Position numbers and translations under genes: made by a program. This document shows, one piece after another, positions 21,201 to 33,004 of a DNA stretch of 64,000 bases (position 1 is its first letter; the number at the start of each line of letters is the position of its first letter). The notes below the pieces were generated by a model, which did not search any database, was not told the origin of the DNA, and saw only the letters and a list, made by a program, of their open reading frames with translations. Source of the DNA: Zygosaccharomyces rouxii (Eukaryota > Ascomycota > Saccharomycetes > Saccharomycetales > Saccharomycetaceae). Where the stretch lies: the NCBI RefSeq assembly GCF_000026365.1, contig NC_012993.1:248001-312000 (forward strand), given 5' to 3'.

Positions 21201-24200
21201 GACAGTTTCAGGATCCAAATCTTGGGGTGGTACAATCAAAGTAGCATCACCAGAGTGGACACCAGCATTTTCAACGTGCTCAGAAACAACATGCATGATC
21301 AATTCACCGTCCTTAGCAACAGCGTCCATTTCAATTTCTTTGGCATTTTCGATATACTTAGTAATGACCACTGGATAATCACGAGAAACTTCAACAGCTT
21401 GGTTCAAGTAAGATTCCAAATCAGCCTTTGAGTAGACAGTGTTCATGGCAGCACCAGATAAAACATAAGAAGGACGAACCAACACTGGGTAACCGACTTT
21501 GTTGGCAAAGTCTTCTGCCTCTTCCATAGAAGTCAATTCTTTCCAAGCTGGTTGGTCCACATCTATTTGATCCAGCATACGAGAGAACTTGTAACGGTTT
21601 TCAGCACCGTCGATCATTTCTGGAGAAGTACCCAAAATCTTGACATTTTCACGGTGCAAAGACATTGCAATGTTGTTAGAAGTTTGGCCACCCATAGAAA
21701 CGATAACACCTCCGGAAGTTTCTGCTTCATAAATATCCAAGACTCTTTCCAAGTTAATGGTTTCGAAATACAATCTGTCAGCCTCGTCGTAATCAGTAGA
21801 AACAGTCTCAGGGTTATAGTTGACCATGATACTCTTAATTTTGTTGGCACGCAATGTTCTAACAGCGGTAACAGCACACCAGTCAAATTCGACGGAAGAA
21901 CCAATACGATAGACACCAGAACCCAGCACCATAACACCATGATCATTAAAGTCCACATCGTGGGCGGCAGCGTTGTAAGTCATGTACAAGTAATTGGTAT
22001 AGGCTGGGAATTCTGCTGCAACGGTATCAATCTGTTTCACAAATGGAGTAATACCTAATTCCTTTCTCAAACGACGGATGGCAACTTCATTAGAGTTCAA
22101 GAACTTGGCAATCTGTCTATCATCGAAACCCAACTGTTTAGCTTGTCTCAATACGAGAGGTGGAAGGTTCTCCTTGATACCATAAGATGCAATTTCCTTG
22201 GAGAATTGGAACAAACCGTACAGTTTGTTCAAGAACCATCTATCAATGTTGGTCATCTGCCAGACCTTTTCAACGGAGTAACCCAGGTTAGCAAATGCGT
22301 TTGCAATAGCAAAGATACGCAAGTCGGAAGGATTATTCAACTCGTAGTCAACATCAACATCCAATTCTGTTTCATTAAAACCCAAGTTCTTGTATTCTGT
22401 AGATCTAATAGCCTTTTGAATGGCTTCTTCGAATGTACGGCCAATACTCATGACTTCACCAACAGATTTCATAGAAGAAGACAATTGAGTAGAAACTCTG
22501 GTAAACTTCTTTAAATCCCATCTTGGCATCTTAACAACACAGTAATCTAGAGATGGTTCAAAACATGCACAAGTGGACTTGGTAACAGAGTTTGTGACTT
22601 CGTTTAATGGAATGTTTAGACCCAACTTAGCAGCAGTGTAAGCCAAGGGGTAACCAGTAGCCTTAGATGCCAATGCAGAGGAACGCGATAGACGAGCATT
22701 AACTTCAATAATGCAGTATTCCTTGGAAACTGGATTCAAAGCATATTGGATGTTACATTCACCAACGACACCCAGATGTCTGATCACATTAACTGCAGTG
22801 GTTCTTAACATGTTGTAATCTTCATCGGTAAGGGTTTGAGATGGAGCAACAACGATGGAATCACCAGTATGAATACCTAATGGGTCAAAGTTTTCCATGT
22901 TACAGACTGTGATACAGTTGTCGAAAGCATCACGGACAACCTCATATTCAATTTCTTTCCAACCCTTCATGGATCTTTCAACCAACACTTGTGGGGAAGA
23001 AGCGAATGCAATGTTACATAGGTCAGTTAACTCCTCTTCATTGTCAGCGAAACCAGAACCCAAACCACCTAAGGCATAAGCGGCACGAACAATAACAGGG
23101 AATCCAATTTCTTTACCAGCCTGTAAAGCTTCTTCCAAAGTACTAGCAGCTCTAGATTTTGCGCATTTTTCATCAATTTCATCAATTGCAGCAGAAAACA
23201 TTTCACGATCTTCAGTGGTAATAATGGTATCAATAGGAGTACCTAGAACTTTAACACCCAAGGCTTCAAATTCATCTTTCATTTCAATACCAACAGATAA
23301 GGCAGTTTGACCACCAAAGGTAACGTAAATAGCATCTGGACGTTCATGTAAGATAACTTTTCTCACAAATTCGGCAGTAGCAGGTAAGAAATAGACCTTA
23401 TCAGCCAAACCTTTAGAAGTTTGAATAGTAGCAATATTAGGATTAATCAAGATGGTGTAAATACCTTCTTCTCTCAAAGCCTTAATAGCTTGAGAACCAG
23501 AATAATCAAATTCACCAGCTTGACCAATGGATAACCCACCAGAACCTAGAACCAAGACCTTTTTAGCCTCGACTTTAGGGTGAAGCTTTCTATTCTCCTC
23601 AATGTCGCCACCAGGGAACTTTACAGGATGCAAGACGCCAGAAGTCTTATGGTCCTTGACGGCTTGAATAAAAGTGTCAAACAAAAATTCGGTATCTCTA
23701 GGACCTGGAGTAGATTCTGGATGGAATTGCACAGAGAAATATGGTAATTCAGTGTGGTAAATACCTTCATTGGAACCATCGTTAGCATTAGTGAACAATG
23801 CCTTCCAACCGTTAGTCAAAGATGTTTCATCAACAGCATAACCGTGATTTTGAGAAGTGATGTAACATTTACCGCTGACGGTGGAAGTACATGGAATATT
23901 TTGACCACGGTTACCAAATTTCATCTTTACGGTAGAGAATCCGTTAGCTCTAGCCAAAAGCTGATGACCTAAACAAATACCGAAAACTGGAGTCTTCTTA
24001 GCTTCAAGAACAGCATGCAATCTTGAAGTAACTTCGTGCAAAACGGATGGATCACCAGGACCGTTGGAAACGAACAACCCATCGTATTGCTCCTTGGTAA
24101 AATCGTAATTCCATGGAACCACTTTCAATTCCACACCACGTTTAATGAAACAACGAATTTGGTTGTATTTCATACCAACATCAATGGCCAAAATCCTTAA

Positions 24201-24869
24201 AACTTTGCCATCAGGACCTTTTTGCAAGTCTACTTTATCAGCAGGTGGAACGTAAAGTTGAGGTTCCTTGATAGAAACTTCGGCAACTAAATTCTTTACG
24301 TTAGGATCAACCCAACTTGATACTTCAAATGAATCTTTCCATTGTGGTTGATTCAAATCTACAGGTTTTTCACCAATTTGAAGACCCAAACGGCCGAGCA
24401 TAGAACCCGATTCTCTCAAGTGTTTTGTTAGAGCTCTAGTGTCCACACCATAAACAGCAGGGACATTTTCTCTCTTCAACCAATCGCCCAAAGAGGACTT
24501 AGCTAACCAATGAGAGAATTCTTCGGTATAATGTGCAATAACTAGACCAGCAACGTGAATCCTATTACTTTCAAAATAACGTGGTAACTGTTCGAGCAAT
24601 TCATCCTTTAAATCAGCATCGGAAATACCGTAGTTACCGACTAATGGGTATGTAATGACTAAAATTTGACCCTCGTATGAAGGATCAGTAATAGATTCAG
24701 GATAACCAACCATACCGGTTTGGAAAACTAATTCACCTGCGGCAGGCTTACTGCCACCAAAAGAATAGCCTACAAGTGTATTACCATCTTTTAACTCGAG
24801 GACGGCAAGACGGTCCCCCGTCGAGCTCATTGGAGGGGTTATAGGAGCTGTGGGAACAATAGCAGACAT
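18204..24869 (-). CDS. URA2: Carbamoyl phosphate synthetase / aspartate transcarbamylase fusion
   Basis: The 2221-residue multifunctional protein that performs the first two steps of pyrimidine synthesis: glutamine to carbamoyl phosphate, then carbamoyl aspartate. Order of domains: glutaminase with nucleophile Cys299 in GICLGHQ and later FHPE; two ATP-grasp synthetase halves starting near residues 434 and 980; a regulatory MGS-like region near 1330-1480; a dihydroorotase-like region from about 1499; a Ser/Thr-rich linker; and aspartate transcarbamylase from about 1916, with STRTSSSF and HPLPRVNE. The dihydroorotase-like region lacks the H-x-H metal motif (it reads [12 protein letters not shown]), so it should be inactive, as in S. 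cerevisiae where URA4 does that step. The ATG at 24869 starts [13 protein letters not shown], matching the family; the TTG at 24908 is not used. Confidence 0.97.
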   Translation of the reverse strand: MSAIVPTAPITPPMSSTGDRLAVLELKDGNTLVGYSFGGSKPAAGELVFQTGMVGYPESITDPSYEGQILVITYPLVGNYGISDADLKDELLEQLPRYFESNRIHVAGLVIAHYTEEFSHWLAKSSLGDWLKRENVPAVYGVDTRALTKHLRESGSMLGRLGLQIGEKPVDLNQPQWKDSFEVSSWVDPNVKNLVAEVSIKEPQLYVPPADKVDLQKGPDGKVLRILAIDVGMKYNQIRCFIKRGVELKVVPWNYDFTKEQYDGLFVSNGPGDPSVLHEVTSRLHAVLEAKKTPVFGICLGHQLLARANGFSTVKMKFGNRGQNIPCTSTVSGKCYITSQNHGYAVDETSLTNGWKALFTNANDGSNEGIYHTELPYFSVQFHPESTPGPRDTEFLFDTFIQAVKDHKTSGVLHPVKFPGGDIEENRKLHPKVEAKKVLVLGSGGLSIGQAGEFDYSGSQAIKALREEGIYTILINPNIATIQTSKGLADKVYFLPATAEFVRKVILHERPDAIYVTFGGQTALSVGIEMKDEFEALGVKVLGTPIDTIITTEDREMFSAAIDEIDEKCAKSRAASTLEEALQAGKEIGFPVIVRAAYALGGLGSGFADNEEELTDLCNIAFASSPQVLVERSMKGWKEIEYEVVRDAFDNCITVCNMENFDPLGIHTGDSIVVAPSQTLTDEDYNMLRTTAVNVIRHLGVVGECNIQYALNPVSKEYCIIEVNARLSRSSALASKATGYPLAYTAAKLGLNIPLNEVTNSVTKSTCACFEPSLDYCVVKMPRWDLKKFTRVSTQLSSSMKSVGEVMSIGRTFEEAIQKAIRSTEYKNLGFNETELDVDVDYELNNPSDLRIFAIANAFANLGYSVEKVWQMTNIDRWFLNKLYGLFQFSKEIASYGIKENLPPLVLRQAKQLGFDDRQIAKFLNSNEVAIRRLRKELGITPFVKQIDTVAAEFPAYTNYLYMTYNAAAHDVDFNDHGVMVLGSGVYRIGSSVEFDWCAVTAVRTLRANKIKSIMVNYNPETVSTDYDEADRLYFETINLERVLDIYEAETSGGVIVSMGGQTSNNIAMSLHRENVKILGTSPEMIDGAENRYKFSRMLDQIDVDQPAWKELTSMEEAEDFANKVGYPVLVRPSYVLSGAAMNTVYSKADLESYLNQAVEVSRDYPVVITKYIENAKEIEMDAVAKDGELIMHVVSEHVENAGVHSGDATLIVPPQDLDPETVNRIVVATAKIGKALKITGPYNIQFIAKNNEIKVIECNVRASRSFPFISKVVGVNLIEMATKALMGLPVTPYPVEKLPDDYVAIKVPQFSFPRLAGADPVLGVEMASTGEVACFGHSKYEAYLKSLLSTGFRLPKKNILLSIGSYKEKQELLPCVFKLYNLGYKLFATAGTADFISEHGIPVQYVEVLNQEDEEKAEYSLTQHLANNKIDLYINLPSANRYRRPASYVSKGYRTRRMAVDYSVPLVTNVKCAKLLIEAIARHLPLDVSDRDAQTSHRTVTLPGLINIATFVPNSSNVVEGPAELKETTRLSLEAGFTYCQIMARAISGPIISDMVSLKAALSVAQGSAYTDISYTVAGTVNNSENVAQTSNDVSSLFLPFRELTNKVSTVAELLKNWPTGNQIIAEAKTSDLASVMLLTALQNRSIHITGVSNKEDLDLIITVKEKDPRLTCDVNIHALFVSQDDYPEALFLPTKEDQEFFWRNLDAIDAFSIGALPTSLAYVTSNKVDVGLGIKESLPLLLSAVDEGKLTIDDIVQRLHDNPAKIFNIPEQRNAIVEVDLDYSFNHTKRWSPYTKGGLNGGINRVVINNETVVLSGDLVIPEPMGKVVVTNKTITNKTIPSTPSAQNDAQLNVQSTKRRFSFSNERRGSTTSLDDYEEYNQPLEQRLMSSRPPKELTAPGAIQTLIRSNNPFKGRHILSVRQFKRSDFHALFAVAQELRAAVEREGVLDLMKSRVLTTVFYEPSTRTSSSFIAAMERLGGRTVHINPGSSSVKKGETLQDTIRTLACYSDAIVIRHADEMSAHTAAKYSPVPILNGGNGSREHPTQAFLDLFTIREELGTVNGITVTFMGDLLYGRPVHSLCRLLQHYQVRINLISPQELRLPAALRKELADSGLLGVESEILTPEIISKSDALYCTRIQKERFENKEEYERLKDVYIIDNKMLSHAKEHMAVMHPLPRVNEIKEEVDYDHRAAYFRQMRYGLFVRMALLAMVIGVDI

Positions 24870-25640
24870 TAGGACGCAGTGGGGGAGCGCGATTATAGGA
24901 CTAAGCAAACTTCCTGAAACAATAAAAAGAAATAACTAGTTATGAATAAACGTTAGTAAAAGGAAGTCGCTTCGAGTGCTATCAAAATATGCAATGTTGT
25001 TTGAATGATGAGATTAGATGAAATGACTATTGACCCTTTGAAGTTAAATTTCACTCTCGTATGTAACGATCTTGGCGAAATTTTTCAGTCATATGCTTAC
25101 CTCATCGATCTTCACTACCATCATTGTCATACTAAAAGCTGATAATATAGTTAAAATGCTTGATATTGCTAACACATACGAATCGACGCGAGTTTGGGGA
25201 CTAATCTCACAGCGATATTTCGAGTTACTTGGATCGTAAAGCAGCACCTAAGTCGCTACAGCCAAGTGTCTCCTATTATTGGGCTTCTGGTATCAAGAGA
25301 GAGAACAAGAACAAGACAAGAAAATAGGGTAATAGTAATAGTACACATAAACGTGAAAAGTAAATTGGTTTACAGGGAAACATAAATTCTCCATATAAAA
25401 AGTTAATTGGAGTGACGAGTAGTCGATTAAAAATTTGGGATTTTCATTTGATATTTATACCTCTGAAAAATTTTTCAAATGGTAGATGTCGAGGAGACGG
25501 TGATGCGATGAGCTGAGTACGTCATAAACAAAAAAAAAAAAAAAAAAAAAAAAAAATTCCACTGTAATAGTAATACAGAGTCATATTAATGTAATAGTGT
25601 CCAGCCGCATTAGATATAAGTCCTATACAACAGATGCTAA
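24870..25640. other. Intergenic, URA2 promoter, with a poly(A) run
   Basis: About 770 bases between the URA2 start and the TRK1 stop. It holds the URA2 promoter. A homopolymer of roughly 27 A occurs near 25529-25556 close to the TRK1 3' end. A 63-codon open frame at 25194-25385 begins with TTG, has no recognisable content, and is not called. Confidence 0.6.
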
Positions 25641-28600
25641 TCAATTAGTGCGCGCAGAATCTAGAGGTTTCATTCGATAGCTCTCCAGGGAAGGAGCAAC
25701 ACGAGATGTGGGAGTTCCCTGGGAAGGAATTGTAGAAAGCGGATCCGACGGAGAAAGCTCGTCAGAAGCTTTTCTTGGTGAAGGTGTTGTGTTTGGGAAA
25801 TATGATATGGGTTCTTGCGGTTGTAAACTTGAATCATTTGGTGACTTGGAGACTTCTTTTGGTTCTTCATGAATATCTAGTACATGATCTGCTGATTTGT
25901 TGTTGTTATAGTTAGTATTATAACCGTCGGAAGCGGCTTCCGATGGTCTCTCTTGGTGGTTATCACCACGACTGTCGCCATTATCATGGTGAGGTAAATC
26001 TGTGAAATCATGTAACAAATGTTCCCCTTCAGCAGATTTTGTACGCATTTTGTGAATCTCTTTTTTGATAGCGCTTAGTTTCGACCTAAAATAAGAGGTA
26101 ACAGCATCAGTGGAACCTTCGCGTGAGGCCCGATGACGCATTAACATATCTTGGAATTTATCAATATTGTCAAGCCTGTCACTCGGCAGCATAATGGCAC
26201 GATCTAAAGTATAAGGTAGACCTCTATGACGGCCTCTAATCAATAACGCAATAATGATCAATTTCGATATGGTGCCAAATTGCCCAGAGAATGATGTATC
26301 GCTGTTGGGATAACCAAGAGAAAGCCCCACTGTACCGTATGCACTGACAATTTCGAATAAAATGGTAAAAATATTAAACTCTGGTCTTCTTTCGTCTTGA
26401 ATCTTACCACCTTCAGCTAAACAAATGATGAATAACCCGAGAAAGATATACCAAAGATCAAATGAAAGCTGTCGCCTCAAGTGAGCACCAATGAAAGAAG
26501 TTGTGCTTTTCTTCTTTTTCTTGGAGGCAGGAGATGGTGATGATCCAAGACTTTCATCATCGTCTGAATCAAGCTCATGTCCATGATGGCTAGCGTCTTC
26601 GTCGGGATCACCATAAACTCCTAAAGATTGTTCCTCATAAACATTAGTTCTCCTGATAGAGATAGCCAGAGGCATCACAGAGACGTACATCATTAACATG
26701 TAAGACACTTGCACTGCAGGATGTAAACTACCGATATCAACGATTTGGAATCCAGCAGTTCTCGTACTAATTGCTTGGAAAAGTCCCACTAGAACTCTAT
26801 AGCCTCTGTTCAAATTGTGCAATACGGAATTTCCAAGATCCAAAATGACGAAGATGATGAGGTCAATAGCGTTCAACCCGACAAGGGTGGCGACTAACCA
26901 CCAAGTTGCAGCACTGGGAAATAACATGGTAAAACAACGACGAGGATGATCAAGAAGAAATCCCAAACTTTCTCTAGTCAAGGAAAGGTCTGGCGATAAT
27001 TGAAACATCACCCAAATCATGAATCTCAATAACACAGGGAACCCCGTATTACCGATAACGATAAACCACATCATGACAATGGTGGGATAAGACGTTGTTT
27101 GGAAAGACATCATCGAATCTGGTGTCAAGGTAAGGCCTAGATCTGCAAAAGCGCTCATCCCTGTGAAAAAACCCCACCACACTGGTGTCACACCATCATT
27201 TCTGACAATTTTTCTGTATCCATCTCTACTAACAATCCAGGGAACTAAGAAGATGAAAGCCATAATCCAAAACCCACCATAATAAACGACTAATATACGA
27301 CAAAGTAGTTTAATTGCTCTGTACTCAACTCCACCTAATTCTTCTTTCTGTTCCTTAGTCATATTAACAAAGATAGAATTACGGCCAACAGTGGGCTCCC
27401 AGGATAAGTAATTAGCACTTAAAGTCCTTGTTAACTTATGACGCGAAGGATCGTCTGCAAAGCTTAAATCGTTACCAAAATACCCTTCCTCTTCATCTAA
27501 ACTATCACGAGTATTCACGAAATTCCCGTGGTCATTCTCTTCGTCAGTTAAATCGTTATCAGAATGTTCATGTCTAACTGAATCCGTAGGTAATTCCTCT
27601 GTAGTATTATTACCATCATCGTTGTTTTCAGGATTACTGTAAAATCTTCGAAGTCCTGAAATATTTGGTGAATTTATGCTCGGGCGTCTTATTTTTGGTC
27701 TCAAGATGCTTTTCCTGCCTCTTTTTTCTCTCTTCCATTTTTCATAAATCATACTCTGAAATTCTGGTGATGTCGATAACTTGTTCCAATCCTTAGTTTT
27801 GCCCAAATCAAAACTATGAGATTTGCTCAATACATCTGGGAAGTTATCGTCCTGCAAGTCATACTGTTGATCAAATGTGTTAGCTCTTGGAAAATGATCT
27901 GACATTCCATCCTTTGAAAAATAGTCATCCGAATTGTTCATAGTATTGATATCCCCAGATGACCTCGTAGTTTTAGCACGCGGTTTTTCCATGGGACCCA
28001 ACGACAACCTTCTCTTCAATCGTTGACTTATGCTTTTAGCGCTGGGAATAGGAACACCTGGACTGTAATGGCTTCTTCTGCTTTTCCTTGTGAGATTTGG
28101 TTGATCTCGAAGTTTTTTCCTTTTTGGAGGAGCTGCTATATCGAAGTGAATAGATGGTCCATTTCGATTTTCTTGAGGAAATTCAGGCTGAGAATGATCC
28201 GATGACATGGAATCAGCTTCATTCATTGTTTCTCTATCATCCGTCGTCACAGCATTGGATGTTACTGAATCGCTGTGCATCGAATCACTCCCTGTGCTAC
28301 TACCCGAAGGGATTGGAGGAGAATTATCACTTTGATTATCAACACTGCTACTATTGCTGGTAGTAGAAGTTGAACTGCTTGTGCTATTAGAATTTTCCGT
28401 CTGATCATTGTTATAGTCGTCGTCTTCTTCATCTTCGTTTTCAAAATCTTCTTCATCACTTTTATTTGGTAATCCTATTGGGTATTTTTCCATTTTATTT
28501 TGTCTCAAAGAATCATAAGAAGCCTTTTTCTTCAAATCGGACTTTTCAGCATCCAGCTTTGCAGCGTCCTTATCATTTGATCGTTCTGCAGGTGCACCAA

Positions 28601-29555
28601 TGACTAAAGCTGGACCATCATCTTCTGTATTTGTCTGTCTTTGACCTTTCATCATAGAAATTGATCTATACATATCCTCCGGTGAAATATCCGTTGATCT
28701 TCTTCTTCTTGCAAAACTTTCAAGAGGTCGTTGCTGTGGATTATTATTACCATGACTATAATGTTGGTGACGTTTTGGTTTAGGTTCCCTGAATAAAAGA
28801 CCTCTACCAGATGGATGGATTTCTGCATTATCTTCAATTGTATTTGAACTTGACCATGAAAGTCTGTGTGGATCTGCAAAACTTTTACCATTTGGAACAC
28901 TTTGATCACTGCTACCATTTCCTCCGTGTGACAAATCTGCCAATGAGTCCTGCTCATCTCTGTTTACCATCTTGCCGCTGAATAATTTTTCTTGAAAATC
29001 ATCATGACGACGAGTAGGCGAAGTAAATTGTCTAGTACCAGTTCGCTGGCGACCTTTTGACATAGTTCTGGCGGTTAATTCCCTTTCCAATAAAGTTTTT
29101 GTCCTTCTCATTTTGAAATTACGCTTGGAAGAATCCCTGATGCCATCAAAGTGTCTTTCGAACCAATACAATCTAACGAATGCCAATGCACTGTGAATAA
29201 TAATTGGTGTCGTTAAGAAGGTAAAAATGTAAATGATAATTTGTTGGTACAACTCCAGTTCATTGATATTAACAGTATTCAACCCACCTTGAGTAGTTGA
29301 ACCCGTTGCTAAGAACAAAATATCGATATAACTCTCGTTCCTCACGGGGTACAATATAATGGATGCTAAAATTGTCATTGAAATGATGTAAAAGTAATGA
29401 ACCATTAAAAAATTTCGAAAGAGATACTTTCTTAATGGTTTAACATAATGACCAGTTTTTGCAACGGCATCTCTAAACTTTCGACCAAATGACTCCTTAT
29501 ATTTGACTGAAAAAGTCGCCAAAGTCGGATTCCGACTTATGGTTCTACTTATCAT
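25641..29555 (-). CDS. TRK1: High-affinity potassium transporter
   Basis: Plasma membrane K+ uptake protein of the fungal TRK/HKT family, 1304 residues (S. cerevisiae Trk1 1235). The four membrane-pore-membrane units are visible from their filter segments: TTQGGLNTV near residue 90, SAFADLGLTL near 803, STRTAGFQIV near 933 and SAYGTVGLSLG near 1073. Each retains the filter glycine. Between the first and second units lies a very long hydrophilic loop (about residues 150-720), rich in Asp, Glu, Asn and Ser, as is typical of Trk1 rather than Trk2. The motif WFERHFDGIRDSSKRNFKMR after the first unit is a strong family match. The tail carries further acidic and Pro-rich stretches. It is the single counterpart of TRK1 (YJL129C) and TRK2 (YKR050W). 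The start ATG at 29555 leads into MISRTISRNPTLATF. Confidence 0.96.
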   Translation of the reverse strand: MISRTISRNPTLATFSVKYKESFGRKFRDAVAKTGHYVKPLRKYLFRNFLMVHYFYIISMTILASIILYPVRNESYIDILFLATGSTTQGGLNTVNINELELYQQIIIYIFTFLTTPIIIHSALAFVRLYWFERHFDGIRDSSKRNFKMRRTKTLLERELTARTMSKGRQRTGTRQFTSPTRRHDDFQEKLFSGKMVNRDEQDSLADLSHGGNGSSDQSVPNGKSFADPHRLSWSSSNTIEDNAEIHPSGRGLLFREPKPKRHQHYSHGNNNPQQRPLESFARRRRSTDISPEDMYRSISMMKGQRQTNTEDDGPALVIGAPAERSNDKDAAKLDAEKSDLKKKASYDSLRQNKMEKYPIGLPNKSDEEDFENEDEEDDDYNNDQTENSNSTSSSTSTTSNSSSVDNQSDNSPPIPSGSSTGSDSMHSDSVTSNAVTTDDRETMNEADSMSSDHSQPEFPQENRNGPSIHFDIAAPPKRKKLRDQPNLTRKSRRSHYSPGVPIPSAKSISQRLKRRLSLGPMEKPRAKTTRSSGDINTMNNSDDYFSKDGMSDHFPRANTFDQQYDLQDDNFPDVLSKSHSFDLGKTKDWNKLSTSPEFQSMIYEKWKREKRGRKSILRPKIRRPSINSPNISGLRRFYSNPENNDDGNNTTEELPTDSVRHEHSDNDLTDEENDHGNFVNTRDSLDEEEGYFGNDLSFADDPSRHKLTRTLSANYLSWEPTVGRNSIFVNMTKEQKEELGGVEYRAIKLLCRILVVYYGGFWIMAFIFLVPWIVSRDGYRKIVRNDGVTPVWWGFFTGMSAFADLGLTLTPDSMMSFQTTSYPTIVMMWFIVIGNTGFPVLLRFMIWVMFQLSPDLSLTRESLGFLLDHPRRCFTMLFPSAATWWLVATLVGLNAIDLIIFVILDLGNSVLHNLNRGYRVLVGLFQAISTRTAGFQIVDIGSLHPAVQVSYMLMMYVSVMPLAISIRRTNVYEEQSLGVYGDPDEDASHHGHELDSDDDESLGSSPSPASKKKKKSTTSFIGAHLRRQLSFDLWYIFLGLFIICLAEGGKIQDERRPEFNIFTILFEIVSAYGTVGLSLGYPNSDTSFSGQFGTISKLIIIALLIRGRHRGLPYTLDRAIMLPSDRLDNIDKFQDMLMRHRASREGSTDAVTSYFRSKLSAIKKEIHKMRTKSAEGEHLLHDFTDLPHHDNGDSRGDNHQERPSEAASDGYNTNYNNNKSADHVLDIHEEPKEVSKSPNDSSLQPQEPISYFPNTTPSPRKASDELSPSDPLSTIPSQGTPTSRVAPSLESYRMKPLDSARTN

Positions 29556-30346
29556 ATAAGTAGTAATGCAAAGAATAAGTATAAAACAGAGATGATGACG
29601 ATAATTGAATAGGGAGTTTTAATTAGTTTGTCTTAACAACTTAAAGGAAGGGTACAGTGGATCGGGGAGGAAAGGGAGGAAGGAGAAAAGACTAAAATCA
29701 AACAGTAGTTAAACCTTGATAATGATAACTTGAACAATATCTTCAATAATTTCGTTTTGTTTATTTCTTTTAAATTCTCTATGGTTCAATTTTGTTATGT
29801 ACAGTCTTACCGGAATATCAACATGGCGGTTTTTTTTTTTTTGGATTTTTTTTTCACAACATGCGATGGAAGGGAAAGAACAAAAGAAAAAAAATGCCAA
29901 GCAAAAAACAAAATGAGAAGTTCATTTCGATAATATTTTGCGAGGAAAATGTAAACAATGTTAATGTTAAAGCCTCAGCATCAATATTCCGCCAATTTTC
30001 TTAAAACCCAACTTTGAGTAAATCATTCAAGATTAACGAATTTTCCGTATTGATCGATAGATGTATGGCCGTGGTTCTTGTTTTACTTTTTTACATAATA
30101 ATGAAATAAATGTGGAAATGACTGTCTAATGAACGATAATTGTGATAATCATAATAAAAAAAAAAAAAGGAAAAAAAAAAATAAATAAAGATAATAGTAA
30201 TAGTAATAGTAATAGTAATAATAGTAATGATGATAATAATAATATTATGATTTGTGAATGGAAATGAAGGAAAAGAATGAAAAAAAAAAAAAAAAAAAAA
30301 AAATGAAAAAAAATGAAAAAATTAAAAAATGAAAATGATAATAATT
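29556..30346. other. Intergenic, TRK1 promoter, low-complexity repeats
   Basis: About 790 bases containing the TRK1 promoter and the PBS2 3' region. It is rich in simple sequence: poly(A) runs near 30157-30180 and 30281-30302, and a trinucleotide-type repeat of TAA/TAG units at about 30191-30245. No supported gene was found. Confidence 0.65.
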
Positions 30347-32326
30347 CTACAATCCACCCATATGCAATGCTGGTAAATATTTCGGTAGTTCTTTTTCTCC
30401 CCTTTCTGCCAATAGTTGTTTCCTTTTGTTTAATTTATCCGTGATATATGAACTCATACCGACATCAACATCTTTATACTTTAACAACCAAGGATGCTCT
30501 AATAGTGCAGCATAAGTTGGTCTTCTTTCAGGAATCTTTTGTAAACAAACAGAGACAAAATCTTGAGCCTCAGCGCTAAATTTATCCTTTGGTAATTTTG
30601 GTGGGGGTCCATCAACAATCGCGCTTAATTGAGAGAAAATATTATCAAAGGTTTCAGGTGGATAAGGATATCTACCAAGCGCCATTTCTAAAATGCTTAA
30701 CCCTAAGGACCAAACATCCGATTGTACCGTATACGTAACTCTATCAGGATTCAAAGATCTAATACGTTCAGGTGCCATATAAGATTGACAACCGATATTT
30801 GTTCTTGCTAACGAAGCAACCAAATTACCCGAAACACCGAAATCACATAATTTAACCGTACCATGCCTTGCAGAACACAATACATTCGTTGGCTTAACAT
30901 CTCTATGAATAATATTATGAGAATCTTTTAATTCTCTTAGGCCCTCAATAACACTATAGGTAATTTTTGCTAATTGTGGTTCATCGATACCACCAATTTC
31001 GTCTGAAAAATCGTAAACTTTATCCAATGAGCCACCATCCATATATTCCATGCACATGTAGACAGCACCCTCAATAAAGAAAGCACCATAAAAATCCACA
31101 ATATAGGGTGATTTACATTTGTGTAGTACTTCTAACTCCATTAAAATTTGGCGGAATTTTGCTTCATCTAATTCTAACCTAACCTCTTTCATCGCCATAG
31201 TAATACTTGTTGGTTTATGAAGCACCTTGGAAACATGACCATAATTACCATGACCTAATTCTTCTTGAAAGTTTAGTTCATCAAGTGAAATTCTTGAACT
31301 GTAACCATTACTAAAATCGATACCTTCTGAAAATAACGAAAGTTTGCCCGCAAAATTTAATGAACCTGATTTAATATCAACATATTTTGAGAAGTTTGCA
31401 AAGAGACCGCCACCACCGCTGCCTGAATTACTACCACTGTTCTTCGGCGCAGTTCCTTCAGTGTCCCTTTGTTCTTCATTACTTGATGATGTCGAAGTTG
31501 ATTGAATACCATTAATTAAAGATCCCGGCGCACTACCTCTACCATTTAAATTATTATTAATATTAGCATTATTACCTGATACGTTCAAATGGTTTTTATT
31601 CGACGGTGTCGAGGCAAATTCTTGATGTTGATTTGAAGATAATGATGACGACGGTGATGATTTACCTGGCATCTTTAATGGCATACCCCCCATTGGTAAT
31701 TTCATTCCTCTACGAGCACTCAAGCTCTGCTTGGGTCCCGCATTTGGTAAAGGATTAGTTGGTCTTGGAACCACAGGTCGTCTTGGAGCTCTTCTGTTCG
31801 GATTAAATTGTGTCATATCTGTTGGATTCATCATTTTCCTATTATCCAACCCATTCATATTATTAACGCCATTATTTGTAATAATTCCATTATCACTACT
31901 ATTCGCCAGTTGTTGTTCCTGTTGTTGTTGTTGCATCTTCGATTCTCGTCTCTGTACTATACTACTCCTCATAATGGGTTCCGGCTTAACATCCTTAGCA
32001 ACATTACTCATCGCCACTGCAGGTGGTGATGGTGGCAATGGTGGTAATGGTTTGTTAACAATTTGTTGTAAATTTTGCGGTGCTCCTGCATTTTTCACCT
32101 CGCCACCACCATTCGTATCACTCTTATTACTACCTATACTCCCTGATCTTTTAAGAGCTCTCTGCTCTGTAAAAGCCTTTACTCTGGCATGTAAGTCGGC
32201 ATTAATTTTATTGTACTGAGAAGACGGAGTCCTAACAGGAGTTGCCGATGGAGGTCCTTGTGAGACATCACTATCTCCCGGATTCCTCTCCGTATTGATA
32301 GTAAGCTTCGAGAACTGCTCGTTCAT
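30347..32326 (-). CDS. PBS2: MAP kinase kinase of the HOG osmostress pathway
   Basis: Scaffold and MAPKK that activates Hog1 in hyperosmotic stress; 659 residues (S. cerevisiae 668). The N-terminal half is low complexity but holds conserved islands: INADLHARVKAFTEQRALKR, and a proline motif NKPLPPLPPSPP near residue 92 that corresponds to the Sho1 SH3-binding site. A glycine-rich GSGGGGLFANFSKYVDIKSG precedes the kinase domain. The kinase begins near residue 354 (GHGNYGHVSK), with catalytic HRDVKPTN near 473, DFG near 498 and an activation loop SLARTNIGCQSYMAPE holding the Ser and Thr targets of the MAPKKKs. I start at ATG 32326 (MNEQFSKL) because it aligns with the S. cerevisiae N terminus; the frame extends only to a GTG ten codons upstream. 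Confidence 0.96.
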   Translation of the reverse strand: MNEQFSKLTINTERNPGDSDVSQGPPSATPVRTPSSQYNKINADLHARVKAFTEQRALKRSGSIGSNKSDTNGGGEVKNAGAPQNLQQIVNKPLPPLPPSPPAVAMSNVAKDVKPEPIMRSSIVQRRESKMQQQQQEQQLANSSDNGIITNNGVNNMNGLDNRKMMNPTDMTQFNPNRRAPRRPVVPRPTNPLPNAGPKQSLSARRGMKLPMGGMPLKMPGKSSPSSSLSSNQHQEFASTPSNKNHLNVSGNNANINNNLNGRGSAPGSLINGIQSTSTSSSNEEQRDTEGTAPKNSGSNSGSGGGGLFANFSKYVDIKSGSLNFAGKLSLFSEGIDFSNGYSSRISLDELNFQEELGHGNYGHVSKVLHKPTSITMAMKEVRLELDEAKFRQILMELEVLHKCKSPYIVDFYGAFFIEGAVYMCMEYMDGGSLDKVYDFSDEIGGIDEPQLAKITYSVIEGLRELKDSHNIIHRDVKPTNVLCSARHGTVKLCDFGVSGNLVASLARTNIGCQSYMAPERIRSLNPDRVTYTVQSDVWSLGLSILEMALGRYPYPPETFDNIFSQLSAIVDGPPPKLPKDKFSAEAQDFVSVCLQKIPERRPTYAALLEHPWLLKYKDVDVGMSSYITDKLNKRKQLLAERGEKELPKYLPALHMGGL

Positions 32327-33004
32327 ATGAGTATATGAATTCAGGTACTGTATCACAGGTGTGTCCTAGATTGAGAGTACTAGTCAAGTTCCGTCCGTTA
32401 TTTTCCTCCAATGTATGTAAAAACCTCCTAATAACAACTAACGAAGGAAAAGGAAAGAGAAAAAAAAAATTACAATTCTGTTTTATATCTGATCTTACTA
32501 CTACTGACACTACTAAACCACCAGAAAGATCTTCAAAACGAATATACAATTACAATTCTTCTTCTTATTCTCGTTCTTGTTATTCCTCTGTTTTATAACG
32601 TGGAAAGAAGTATAAACTTAGCTATACTTGTTCACCTACTCAAGTCAGTTTGTTATTATTATTATTACTATTATAAAAAAATTATTTTAGAAGAGAACGT
32701 ACGAACGTATATATCTATATCCGTTATCACACCTTACGAACCCCCTTGGGCAGGAAGAAGAGGCATAAGAACAAGAAGCAAAATCGGCAGAGGCAATCAT
32801 AATGGATAATGCAATCAGTACCGATTAAAGGATATGAGCTCAGTTAGTGCATATACAGTAGCTGGAATGTTTTACCTCCGATGTAATGAATAGACCCCTG
32901 CGTTTGTGAACGGCCGTTGCTTCCGGTTCTTTGTACGTCGACCCGGCAACGATATTCCGCCTATTTGCTTACGTATTGTGTAGCTTACTATATGCCGTAG
33001 ATTA
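32327..33004. other. Intergenic, PBS2 promoter region
   Basis: About 680 bases between the PBS2 start and the 3' end of the MCO6-like gene. It is AT-rich with TTA repeats near 32650-32690. Open frames on the plus strand (32335-32598, 32600-32809) show low-complexity translations and no recognisable domain, so I treat them as chance. This is presumably the PBS2 promoter. Confidence 0.55.

Noticed and set aside
21552..22058. 168-codon plus-strand ORF opposite URA2
   Set aside because: Antisense shadow of a strongly coding region; no independent features.
25194..25385. 63-codon plus-strand ORF in the URA2-TRK1 spacer
   Set aside because: TTG start and no recognisable content; expected by chance in a spacer of this length.
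31731..32219. 162-codon plus-strand ORF opposite PBS2
   Set aside because: Antisense shadow of the low-complexity N-terminal half of PBS2.
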